DNA of 64,000 nt from Hoplostethus atlanticus (Eukaryota > Chordata > Actinopteri > Trachichthyiformes > Trachichthyidae): positions 358,001 through 422,000 of the forward strand of contig JAXDDX010000001.1 of NCBI GenBank assembly GCA_034670405.1, written 5' to 3'. Each line of letters opens with the position of its first letter. Positions within the stretch are counted from its first letter, which is position 1. The notes under the pieces were generated by a model that was not told the DNA's origin, did not search any database, and worked only from the letters and a program-made list of their open reading frames with translations. Position numbers and translations under genes: made by a program. Shown here piece after piece: positions 39,501-50,104 of this stretch.

Positions 39501-40644
39501 AACATGAGCTGAGGAGACCACAGGCCTCGGTTAACAAACACAGCAGTCTATCTTCACCAACACTTTATCCAAGAGATCACAAACACTAATGGAAAATGTG
39601 TTGGCATTAAACAAGTTTGTGCAAACACAAGGGTGCAATTTATTAGTGGCTAGCAGAGCAGCAATTCTACAAACTCAGGCGCCCTCTCCTGGCCAAAACA
39701 GACACTGCAATGGAAAAGTGTAATATGCTGTCCATTGCAAGGCAATGTCGCTCAGTCATAATATTGGTTACATCACAGACTGACCTGGTTGGCATAATGC
39801 TTTGGCAGCTTCCTCCTCTCTGTCTCCATCTCCTCTTCCTCCGTGTTGGCGTCTCGCTCCACTTCCCCCTCCTCCTTTTTCTCCATGTCCTCCTCCCCAT
39901 CGCTGTCCGCCCCAGTCCAGTCCCCATCGGCCAGACGCCGAGCATGGTTGACATAGTTTAACCTTTTGCTGGGATGGCGGGGGAGAAAAAAAGTTCATTC
40001 AAATACCACCAATAGCACTGTGGCGTTACATTAAACATGAAAACACCTTAATAATGAACCTATTCACAAAACATGCCAGTTACTCAAACAATATAACGTG
40101 CACAAAGATGGCAGTCTCTTGAATTGCCATCAGTAAATCCTCCATCTTGCATTTCTACATAGACCAAATTTGAAGCAGCAACCTGAGCAACAACCAAGCC
40201 ATCGAGATACATGAGCTGACATTTGTCACTGTAGATGTGCTTTTGAAAACAGTGCAGAACAAAATGTGCACCACACTGGTTTCCCTTGTATTTACTCAGC
40301 AGAGGTGGCGCCTCACTGCAGCTATACCAACGGTAAAGACAATAAAGATTCATCCTCTGACCTTATGTCACACCCCAAGCAAACAAGCACAGGACAAGTA
40401 GGGCAATTACAGTACAGTTGTCCATATTAGTATCCAAACGGTCCCCCTCGCCCCTCCCCCGACACAGAGATGGTTTGTAAGCTCACGTTTTCTGCAGGTC
40501 TAGGAAGCGCCGGCGTCTCTCGCTCTGCTCCAGGATGCTGTACTTGCTCTTGTACTGGGCCAGCCGAGGGTGGGGTCCGGCTGTACTGTTGGGCTCCTTG
40601 GACACAGCAAAGCTGGCCGAAAGGGCTTGGGTCAGGTCATCCAT
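36229..40644 (-). CDS. SNUPN: SNUPN (snurportin-1), 8 coding exons, one extra base in last exon
   Basis: Snurportin-1 binds the trimethylguanosine cap of spliceosomal snRNPs and hands them to importin-beta for nuclear import. The exons are 40487-40644, 39785-39968, 39404-39508, 38111-38207, 37509-37606, 37256-37333, 36720-36800 and 36229-36553, all GT-AG. The N-terminal importin-beta-binding segment (residues 1 to about 65) holds [12 protein letters not shown] and [10 protein letters not shown]. The cap-binding domain holds [12 protein letters not shown] (Trp120) and VGWLRPYMV (Trp290), matching human Trp107 and Trp276, which sandwich the cap. An acidic insert follows the IBB. The coding length excluding one base is 1125 nt, giving 374 aa ending MEN (human 360 aa, also ending MEN). 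The extra T at 36433 shifts the frame, so as written the protein stops at 36415-36413 after 313 residues. Confidence 0.94.
36720..36800 (-). CDS. SNUPN: SNUPN coding exon 7
   Basis: Residues 241-267, from [15 protein letters not shown] to AEYSFS, ending AGC|GTAAGA. It aligns with human FKFVGLKNFPCTPES. The middle is poorly conserved. Confidence 0.92.
37256..37333 (-). CDS. SNUPN: SNUPN coding exon 6
   Basis: Residues 215-240, from [20 protein letters not shown] to AKRNP, with donor CCC|GTCAGT. Human has TDFRFYWMHSKL at the same place. Confidence 0.92.
37509..37606 (-). CDS. SNUPN: SNUPN coding exon 5
   Basis: Residues 182-214. It completes Asp, then [20 protein letters not shown] and [12 protein letters not shown], ending CCG|GTAAGA. 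Strongly conserved core of the cap-binding domain. Confidence 0.96.
37845..37985 (-). mobile_element. tRNA-derived SINE fragment
   Basis: Minus-strand sequence TGGTTATAGAAGATTGCTGG then TTTGAATCCTGGTGGGGG gives degenerate A and B boxes. It continues CCCCTTGAGCAACGG and ends near AATAAAGACACAATAGAG. It lies in the SNUPN intron between coding exons 4 and 5. Confidence 0.45.
38111..38207 (-). CDS. SNUPN: SNUPN coding exon 4
   Basis: Residues 150-181 plus one base, from [20 protein letters not shown] to RHNSAMGK, ending AAAG|GTAGGC. It matches mammalian [20 protein letters not shown]. Confidence 0.95.
38455..38545 (-). mobile_element. tRNA-derived SINE head fragment
   Basis: Minus strand: CAGCTCAATGGGGAGAACATGG (A box), then TTGCCAGGAGTTAGGGG and GGGTTTGATTCC (B box). 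It resembles the widespread fish SINE head GGCTCAGTTGGTAGAGCATGG...GGTTCGATTCC. Only the head is clear. It lies in the SNUPN intron between coding exons 3 and 4. Confidence 0.55.
39382..39401. repeat. T20 tract abutting the SNUPN exon 3 donor
   Basis: Twenty T residues on the plus strand, read as A20 in the transcript, starting at the third intron base (GT followed by the A run). Confidence 0.95.
39404..39508 (-). CDS. SNUPN: SNUPN coding exon 3 (cap-binding Trp120)
   Basis: Residues 115-149, from [18 protein letters not shown] to KRSLIVASK, ending AAG|GTAAAA. The donor is followed by an uninterrupted run of 20 A residues in the transcript sense. 35 codons, phase 0. Confidence 0.95.
39785..39968 (-). 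CDS. SNUPN: SNUPN coding exon 2 (basic end of IBB, acidic linker)
   Basis: Residues 53-114. [19 protein letters not shown] is followed by a Glu-rich stretch ([19 protein letters not shown] and onward) and KLPKHYANQ, ending CAG|GTCAG. The acidic part is longer than in human. Confidence 0.95.
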
Positions 40645-40651
40645 GGGGACT
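40487..40651 (-). CDS. SNUPN: SNUPN first coding exon (importin-beta-binding segment)
   Basis: The acceptor TTTGCAG at 40652-40654 leaves seven UTR bases, then ATG at 40644. [20 protein letters not shown] leads to [12 protein letters not shown] and the arginine run [12 protein letters not shown]. The donor is AC|GTGAGC. Residues 1-52 plus two bases. Confidence 0.95.
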
Positions 40652-40879
40652 CTGCAAATAAACAGAGCACTGATGGTAAAGCTTATGTTTTTTCCCCTCA
40701 TCCACTTCCCTAAGAGTACCGCCCTTGCTTGTACCCTTGGATTGAAGGTGATTGTGGCACATTAGTGGCACATTATTTTTCCTACTAGACATGTAGAGTA
40801 ATAGCACCAATCTTAACCTGGATAGAACACAAAGCACAGAACAAAAGTATAATCTGCACACTGCAAGTTGCATGACTAT

Positions 40880-40982
40880 AAACATCTATACATGTGTCTT
40901 GTTCTTGTATTTTATAGTTTATATTTTCTGTGATACCTTTATGCTGCTGCAACCCCAGAATTTCCCCCCGGGATCAATAAAA

Positions 40983-41016
<34 letters not shown>

Positions 41017-41030
41017 CTATCTATCTATAG
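40880..41030. repeat. Dispersed-repeat tail with (TATC)n
   Basis: Sequence CAGAATTTCCCCCCGGGATC then AATAAAATATC runs into about 11 TATC units (40984-41028). This CCCCGGGATCAATAAA-(TATC)n ending is a common 3' tail of dispersed repeats in fish. The element body is not identifiable. Confidence 0.5.
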
Positions 41031-42108
41031 TAATCATAAAAATAAATATCTGCATTTCATGTAGGATACTGTTTCAAAAGAGTTTATTTTTCCAGGGATT
41101 ACAGTTACATTTGGATTAATCAATATTAATCTAACGTTACTGAAAACTACGCAACAGTGAATTGACAACTCTGGCAGCTCAACCTCCAGTAACATCATCT
41201 TTAGCTCTCATCAGCCTCAGCGTTTTTACTGGTTCATACTCAATGAGCATGACACGCTCTCAGTGGATGTCAGCGACATAATTAAAGATAAAGATTGATA
41301 TTTTGAATCACATTTATGAGGCTAGATTAGATTAGATTTAGGTAACAGTCTACGGTCAGCGGTTTTTTACAGTGTCGATAGGCCTAATTTTTACCAATGT
41401 AATCAAAATCCAGACCTACAATCTAGACCAGTGGCAGAGATCCTTGACAGGGTTTCAGTGGGTCTCCATGATTAGTTAACTTCAATAACATTGCGTTTAA
41501 TTGGAATTAGCACTAGGAGATAATGTATGACGTCTATTTCATCTCCCCACCAACAGTACAGACAGATAATAACAATCTTCTGAAACTGGTGTCCCTGTAG
41601 ATAAACCTTTATCCAGTGGGGATCTGTAGTCTAAACGTATAACTGGGGATCCTTGATATGAAAAGTTTGGAAACTACTGCCCTAGACTGGCTGCATCTAG
41701 TCAACCAGCTAACAAGCTAGCATCATGCTAAAGAAGCTAGCAGACACAGGTCCCCAACAACCGCCGATCCGACAGCTACATGATTCAAGGACATGGTATT
41801 GTATTTAAACGCCCACTATCTGTACATATGATCCAAACCCCAATGAAGCACTGCACACTAGATTTAGATAATAATAACACCAGATACCGTGGACTTTAGG
41901 AAGCTGCCGCTGAATCGTCACGTTGTCATATTTCCCACCAATTGCGCCTTTTTTAGTTGGCCGACAAAAGGCGTCAACTAACCCGGGGTTTCCCAGCGGC
42001 AAACATGCGCAAAGCGCGACAAGACTTGTAGTAATTTCTAATGGATACAAGTAATTATGTTCATTAGGTCTACATGTTACGGTTCAGAATTAGTTTAGTT
42101 CAGCATAC

Positions 42109-42180
42109 CTGATGGTGCTGTCCGAGTGATTCCCAAAGGAAAGACTTCCAGGAAACGTGAGTGTGCCGCAGGGGTCCACA
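42109..42180 (-). promoter_or_regulatory. SNUPN: Candidate SNUPN non-coding first exon
   Basis: Minus-strand donor CATCAG|GTATGC (exon end 42109) lies upstream of the SNUPN coding exon and next to a CpG-rich stretch. Extent to the right is a guess. A weaker alternative donor lies near 41888 (CACG|GTATCT). Confidence 0.35.
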
Positions 42181-42199
42181 GCAAAAGGAACGCTTTAAA

Positions 42200-43552
42200 T
42201 TCACTATTAGCATTTCATTCACTGACTAGACAATGAGCACTATGAGAGAATGTATGGATGAAGGATGACATGACATGAAAATGTTTGGGATTTACTTTTT
42301 ATTTAACTTGTTAAGCACTTTGCAACACCGCCTTAATAAGTGTTCTATAAATGATAGTTATTCTAAGGAGTATTATCCAAGGATTATTATTATTATTGTT
42401 AGTAGTATTGTAGTAGTAGTAGTAGTAGTAGTATTATAACCCCTGGCCTATACAGTCTCCTTTTCCACCAGCTCCATCATCATCCCCATCATCATCATCA
42501 TCATCATCATCATCCTCATCATCAGTGTTTTCATCTGCAGCCTTACAATTTTAGCCCTAGCATATGGTTGCCACTCTAGTCTGTTTGTCATGTTGGGGGC
42601 AGTGTTGAGCCACTTTCCCGTCTTTCAAAGAATGAAAAGGCGCAGATGAAAAAAAAGAGAACTTGCCTCAATTGTGCAAGCCTAACGTCATGGAAAGAGT
42701 TACTTTGTTGCAGAGCGCATAGGAATAAACCCTTAAGAAATTGCGTCGGTCTGTGATCCGTGTTGATGCTCAATAGGCGGAGATTATTTGGTTGCTAATT
42801 CTGCTTTTTCACCCAAAGGATCGACTGAAGATGCGCAAGAACCTGTTTACAAGGAAAACAGAGCAAGTTTCTCTCTGAGGGAATGTGGAGCAGGCTCGAA
42901 ATGCACGGGGATACCATTACTCATCTTCAAAACGGGCCACTTTGTCTTGGAAATACTCTCAACGGCGATCATTTCTAGGCTACCCGATGTAAACCAAGTG
43001 TCTGATCACTGAACAACGCAAGGCTGCAAGACAGTTGCCAAGGATTTACAACGACCGTCGCTGTGTTTGGAGTAGCGCTTTGGTGAAACCAGTTTTGTTT
43101 TTGAACCTGTTTTGTTTGCTTGAAGTAGCCGAGGCCTCCTGCTGTTACAAGGGAAATCATTCTGTCATGCATTATAAAGTCTCTATAAAGGTATTGTTAA
43201 ACCTTGAATCAAAATAGGCGTCTGATGATAAGACAATAGACCTGTAGCCCCAATGGGCTGAGAATGTCTTTGTCATTGGACACAGTTGGTATATTTCAGG
43301 ACATTTAGACTTTTTTGGCTGATGTAGGTAATAGTTTCATCTGACTGTTGAGTCTCCCGTGTCAGTTAAACATCGAGTCGTAAAGTTAACACAGGTTAAT
43401 GCTATTTCATGCCTGATCAAACAGTTGTCATGTAATTTGAGATGCATTTAAATATTACAGTGGGCTAGTGTCAGAAGTTTCCAATGTAAAATGCATCAAG
43501 ACAGCAGTGTAACAGTCTAGGCACTATGTGCATGTAGAGTTTTCTGCTTTAG
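42200..43552. other. SNUPN-SNX33 head-to-head interval
   Basis: Contains (AGT)n at 42411-42433 and (CAT)n at 42474-42524. It must also hold the SNX33 non-coding first exon, which I cannot place. No IMP3-like single-exon frame was seen on either strand. Confidence 0.5.
42474..42524. repeat. (CAT)n microsatellite, imperfect
   Basis: About 16 CAT-type units with CCC and CCT interruptions. A short (AGT)n lies 40 bp to the left. Confidence 0.93.
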
Positions 43553-45003
43553 GACCCGTTGGAGTATCAAGATGTCAGTGAAAGCCAAAGCCATCTACAC
43601 TTTTCAGAGTGAAAACAAAGAGGAGATCAGCATACAGGAGAACGAGGAACTGGTTATCTTTGACGAGAACTCGGTAGACGGCTGGTTGCAGGGGGAGAAC
43701 AGCCGGGGGCAGAGGGGTCTCTTCCCTGCATCCTATGTGGAAATAATTCGCCCTCGCTCAAACTCTAACCTGACAGACTGCTCTATAAGCCCGGCAGGTT
43801 CTCTAGGAAATGACTCCTCCTATTTGCCCTCAGCCCCAAACACCCCTTTCCACATGCAGCATAATTACTATGATGATGACGATGATGACTGGGATGACTG
43901 GGATGACAGCTCCACGGTGGTGGAGGATGATGACCACAGAAAGGGCAGTGGGGCCAATGGACATGCCCATCAGAGCCCACATTCCAATAACCCCAATGTG
44001 CACTACCGGCCCAAACCGCGCATGGAGAGACAGGACAGTATTTCCAGCTCACGGAAAGGCAGTATGGTGGGCAGGAACTTGAACCGATTCTCTAGCTTTG
44101 TCCGCTCAGGGGTAGAAGCATTTGTGCTGGGTGATGTACCCATGATGGCAAAGATAGCTGAATCGTACACCATTGAGATGGCTCCAAAGGGGCCCCAATG
44201 GAAGGAGAGTCCTCAGCCTTTCTCCTGCTCCATTGAAGACCCCACAAAACAGACCAAGTTCAAAGGCATCAAGACCTACATTTCGTACCGGGTCACACCG
44301 AGCCACACAGGGCGTCCCGTCTACAGACGCTACAAACACTTTGACTGGCTGTACAACCGCTTGCTGCACAAGTTCACTGTGATCTCGGTGCCCCACCTGC
44401 CTGAGAAGCAGGCCACGGGGCGCTTCGAGGAGGACTTCATCGAGAAGCGTAAAAGACGACTGATTCTGTGGATGAACCACATGACCAGTCACCCAGTCCT
44501 CTCCCAGTATGAGGGATTTGAGCACTTCCTTATGTGTGCTGACGACAAGCAATGGAAGCTGGGTAAGAGGCGGGCGGAGAAGGACGAGATGGTGGGCGCC
44601 CACTTCATGTTGACCTTCCAGATTCCTAACGAGCATCAGGATCTCCAGGATGTGGAGGAGCGGGTTGACTCCTTCAAGTCCTTTGCTAAGAAAATGGACG
44701 ACAGCGTCATGCAGCTCACACATGTTGCCTCGGAGCTGGTGAGAAAGCACCTGGGTGGATTCAGGAAGGAGTTCCAGCGGCTAGGAAATGCCTTCCAGTC
44801 TATCAGCCAGGCGTTCATGCTGGAACCTCCCCACAGCTCTGATGCCCTCAACAACGCCATCTCCCACACAGGCCGCACTTACGAGAACATTGGAGAGATG
44901 TTTGCAGAGCAACCTAAGTATGACCTCTTCCACATGCTGGACAAGCTCTCGCTCTACCAAGGCCTGCTCGCCAACTTCCCAGACATTATTCATCTACAGA
45001 AAG
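43553..45003 (+). CDS. SNX33: SNX33 main coding exon
   Basis: The acceptor CTGCTTTAG at 43552 is followed by 19 UTR bases and ATG at 43572 (MSVKAKAIYTF). It encodes residues 1-477 and ends HLQK plus G at AAAG|GTAACC. It carries SH3, the acidic linker, PX and most of BAR in one uninterrupted exon, which is the known vertebrate arrangement. Confidence 0.96.
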
Positions 45004-48000
45004 GTAACCAGCTCTCCCATGGGTAGTTTCAGTTTGACACTGTTATGAATGTATACACACTTAGAAAGGCACATCATGAATGTAGTAATAGTGATAAATG
45101 ACCAGGATGGCTTACTGCCACCACCCACACAGATGTTGGGGTACACCTCAGGTGAGAGCAATCATTGTGTCAAGTTTTCATCCTCAGCTTCACATCCTCA
45201 GTTTTCATCCTCAACTTCACATCCTCAGTTCTCATCCTATATCATCCCTCCAGCTTCCTTCATATTCAAATGTTAAAACCAACAAATGATACTTGAATGT
45301 TTCCTGCCATCAGACCAGATCGTGGGCACCATCAGAGTTTATCTGGTGAGGTTAATGTCACGTTGAAGAGACTGTGGTCCTGAAAATGATTTCACTTCCC
45401 TTAACCAATAATAACTTAAAAAACAAGATGTCCTGCTGTAGCTTGAAAACAGTTTCTGTTGACGGGAACAAACTAAGCTGATGCTAATCTGAAGAGTAAC
45501 TTGAACATGGTTTGTGTCAGTGTAGTCATGGGTGACCCCAAACACACAGACAGACACACACACACACACACACACACACCATTTCCAGAATAATACGTGT
45601 GTGAACATGTTTCATGTGTCAATCTGGGTTGTTTATTTTGTCATGACTTACATTTTAGGTCAAAGGTTTTTGCCTCCAGCACCTTGTGTATCCCTTATTT
45701 AACACATGACAGATAGATGGATCAGTATCAGTAATGATCACCAATCTGAGCACCAAGGTGAAAACAGTGCTTTGTTTTGTCCATCCTACTAAACAATTCT
45801 ATTCCTAAAGGGTATATATCCTAATAGGAAGTTAATATTCAGTATCTCTATGTTAATGTCTGTAAATGGACTAAGGGACTAAATTAACCAAAGTCCTTCA
45901 GAAAGTCAAACGATTTGCTAGAATTTGGTATCAGTCATTTTCTAAGAGTAGGTAAAGCTTTCATTAGAGAGAGTGCTGTAGCTTTATTTTATGTCTCTGC
46001 TATCTGACGTATCCTTTAGGCTATTATATGGATTTTCTTGATGGTATTGGAATGAAGCACCTAAAGCAAACTACATCTGCCTTATTGGGCCTTTTGGCCT
46101 CATATGGGGTTCAGGTGATTTGAACATTTAGAAATGGGCCTTTTTGCTGCCCAACTTCACCGTACGTTCCTCAGGTTCTGTTCAAAATGTGACGAGAGAA
46201 TGAGACAGAGAGGTTGAGACCAGTGAAACAGGTTAAGTGCTTTGGTCTTGTGCAATGTCAGAACCAACAGCTGTGTTGTGACAAGGGGACCTGAGTATCA
46301 GTGGCAGGGAGTGGCTCACAGGCTCTGGACGTTTTATCAGCTGATTCAACCTGAAAAAAACACTTTCCTGGTTGTCCCTTATCCTATACAACGTCTGCCT
46401 TCTCAGTCTTTAAGGTTAGTTCTGTTGGTTGGTGTTGTTAGAACAGCAAATACAAAAGGTTTCATTCATTTTGCATACTCACTCATTCCTACTCAGGGTC
46501 ACTGGAGCCTATCCCAGCATGCATTGGGGCGGAAGGCAGGACAGGTTGCTAGTCTATCACAGGGCGAGCACATAGACTGACAAACACACCTATGGGTAAA
46601 TCAGGACCAGGATCGAGATTCAAACCCAAGACTTTCTAGCGGTTTCAGGTCGAGACATGTCTTTCTTGTTTCTTCTCTGGCAACTGTCCAATAAAGGTAA
46701 AATCACACTCCGATTATGAGAAATCCCTGTTCAAATGCCTGGCTTACTCTGATATGAAACGGGTTACATGGCATGTAAACATCGTACTCCTTTCACTTTT
46801 GGTTTTCGCTGTCTGCACAAACTCAGACATTACATTTTGTGTCAATAAAAAAAAACATGGCCGGGAGCAGTACCTTGTGTATTTTATTACTATTGGAATC
46901 AGCACCTTTATCAAAGTAACTTCCTGTTCAGGCAGCACAACAAAGGTACACAAGGATATTCTTTTAATTGGTTTATTAATTGAAGGAGCCACACTCAGTC
47001 GTATGATATAGAGGTTCATGTAAACATTTTAACCCGAATAAGACCTTAACCAGAGTATGACCAGTAGCCAGGTTACTCTGCATGTAAGCACAGCCATGTT
47101 TCTACCAAAATGAAAAAGAAAAGTCAACCCCATACACCTAGCACTATCAGAATCCATGGCGTTTTGTGATTCTGTGGGTTCAATGGCACCAATTACAGTA
47201 AAATAGCATAATTACAACATAAAAGCATGTCATTGTCCTATGACTGACTTAGTTCTGCTAAGTGCCACAACTCAGGCTTTATCTGCTGTTAACCTTGTGA
47301 GGTTTTTGAACAGGAGAGTCAGTGCACCGGCATATCGTGTCTGCTCTCAAACAAACACCCATATCAGGTGAAAGGAGTTAGTTCAGGAGGAAGGAAAGGG
47401 CTGCTACCATCTGGAAATAAGGGTGTTGGTGAATGTTATTATCTCCGTCAAACAGCTGGAGTTCATTTGTAATCCAATTCAACAGGTCACACTTATTTAC
47501 CCCACCCTGGATTAAATGAGAAACGAAAGCCATCTGAAAATGTCAACATTTACTTTCGTGGAATAATACTAAGTGATTTTTATCAAAACTAGCATGGCAG
47601 CATCATCAATCTCAGTCAACGAACTCACGTATTGATTATAACAATTTTATAGAGAATAAAACAGATTTACTTTGGCGTCAGGGCCCTGTTGCATCGTCCT
47701 CTTACTCACTTGGCCAGCCAAGTGAGGCAGACTATGAAACAGAGCTGGGGTGGTGGTGGGGTGAGAGCTTCATCAGCACAGCATGAACGGCAGCAGAGCA
47801 ACACGGTGTGCAGAGTGGCAGCAGCAGAGGATGAGCAGTGAGTGTGACAGCTTAAATAGGCCGCGCAGATTTGCGGTGGCGATCCATTTGTGAGCAATAC
47901 TGGGATTTAGGACATGTGCATTGATATCTGGATGAGCTCTCACATATTAGCAAATTGAATAGATGAAATGTACAAGCCTGTTCATCATTTAAAGGAAACC

Positions 48001-50062
48001 TGGAATTTTCTGAAATCACATCTGACAAAAAAGAGGAGAGTGTATTGTAGATTGTATGATTGAAGTATTGTACAGTACTCAATGATTGCAGACCACATGG
48101 AGACCTTGAAGAACAAAAGCAAATATTTGTGTTAGTGACAATCAGTATCACCCTTTTTAAGCTAAGCCCAAACCCCTTGGCTAGCTTGCATCGTGCGTGG
48201 CTCTTCATTTTCTCTGCTTTTTGCTGCCGTACACCTTTCTGTTTGCTTGCCAAGAAACAACAAATATTGTACGTGGAGGAGGTCGGACAGCTCTGTGCGT
48301 ACAGAGACTGTGCTGAGTCTTCCCCGCTGGTCCAGAGAGCTCCCCTTGATGTGACTTGTGTTCTGCTGAACCAGATACAGCTGTGGCAACATTCAGAACA
48401 CACAGAACTGAGGTCAACCTTTTCCGGTGCACTCCTCCTCCTCATTCCCTCATTGCTCCTTTTCCTGCCCCGACTTTTCCTTTCAGTGAGGTCTGTAGGA
48501 TGAGGTCTTTAAATGTGATCCCTTTGAACACGTGAACTCTAGGTATATTGCTGTCTTTGATATGTGGCGACTGCATATGGCCTTGATAAACCAGGCTGGG
48601 GAGCAGATGGTTCAGGGAAATGTATAAGAAATGTGTTCCTTCAGTTTGTGTGCCATACCTCTCTTTCCCTCTTTTGGTCTCTCTTGGCTTTTACTCAACC
48701 AGTCTTTGGATTCTCTGTCGCTCAATCTAGTTAGTCTGTCACAAATACTTCACCTCTGTTATCTCCCTCTCTTCTGCCTGCTTCTTTTCTTCTTTCTCTC
48801 TGTCTTTTTTCATGCATCTCCCTAAGGACTCCCATATCAGAAATGTCTGTCTGGACAGCTGCCCTGGTTTCAATATGAACAGAGTAAATCTGGTCTGGTC
48901 CAAAGGCTTGGACTCCCACCAGAACGCCACCGTACTTTGAGCCTCTGCCAAAACGAATCCAATAGTTTGACCTTGATCTCGTATGAATGCATTGAAATCC
49001 TTGATCTGAGGGGTTAATTACATTGCATTGTTATAGAATAAAGGGCCTCTGAGGCTTTTGTGTGACAGGCAGATGCGGGTACTGCCGGCTACAGTCGCGC
49101 TGCCTATTACAATTGCTTGTTTGTTGGTACATCCTGGTGTCTGTCATTGATTGTGCTGTCTCCCATTTAATGAATAGTACTGATTTTGAATTACATTATC
49201 ATATACTGAGTATACTTTTGGTATCAGTCTGGCCCCGACAAATGTGTATGCTGTGGGAGCAAGGTAACATTGCTGACAGCAGTATGGAAGAGTGATACAT
49301 ATATTGTGCAGTCTTCAAATATTTAGTACATGGCAACAACAGTGATGCTAATCTTGGTGATAAGTAAAAGGGAGCACAATGGAGTGAAACTGACCCGCCC
49401 TGCAGTGTTGGTATCAGTCCGATCTGGTCGCACGTTATGTAACACGAAATCTGAGGCGCTGTCCTCTGTGTGATGTGGCCCTGTAGCACCTGTGTCCTCA
49501 GAGTGACATGTTGGAAAGTAAAGCATCAATAATGCTGCTTAAATTCAGAGTGATGCATTTTTAAATTAAACGTCAATTTGTGGGTTTTAATGACATAAAA
49601 CCAATGAAAAACATATGACAAATGCACCGTGATCTGCTATTGATTTATCAAAATACACTGCAGCAGACTTTAGTTTTCTCTTTTTATTCATTTTGACTCA
49701 TTTCTTGGCATTTAGATTGCTACAAAGTAAAGAAAGCGTGGTATTTATCTTTTCCCCATTCTGGCAATAGCAAAAGCTATTGACAATAGCAAAAGCCACT
49801 GTGATCAAGACCAGAGCGCTCACATCACACAGTTTGAGACTAAGCACGTTCCCCTGGGAATCCTCAGGCACGCCAGCCAGACTTTAATCTGGACAAGAGG
49901 TTAGTTGTCTCCCATATGGCAACACATTACAGAACCACATGCAGCCTCTATCAGTTTGAGGGAAAAGATTGCGTTGCCAGATCTGAGGAAATATGTCTGC
50001 CAAATGACCTCTATATCTGCCGTGGCACAGACCACAGAAGTTCATTTAACATTTCCTGAGTG

Positions 50063-50104
<42 letters not shown>

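Noticed and set aside
40652-43552. IMP3 gene between SNUPN and SNX33
   Set aside because: Expected from human order, but no frame of about 184 codons with IMP3-like sequence is present on either strand.
44106-44750. 214-codon minus-strand open frame
   Set aside because: It lies wholly antisense to the SNX33 coding exon; its length reflects the codon bias of SNX33, and it resembles no known family.
47852-48445. 197-codon minus-strand open frame in the SNX33 intron
   Set aside because: No domain, no splice context and mixed composition; it overlaps an equally long plus-strand frame (48060-48503), as expected by chance in stop-poor DNA.
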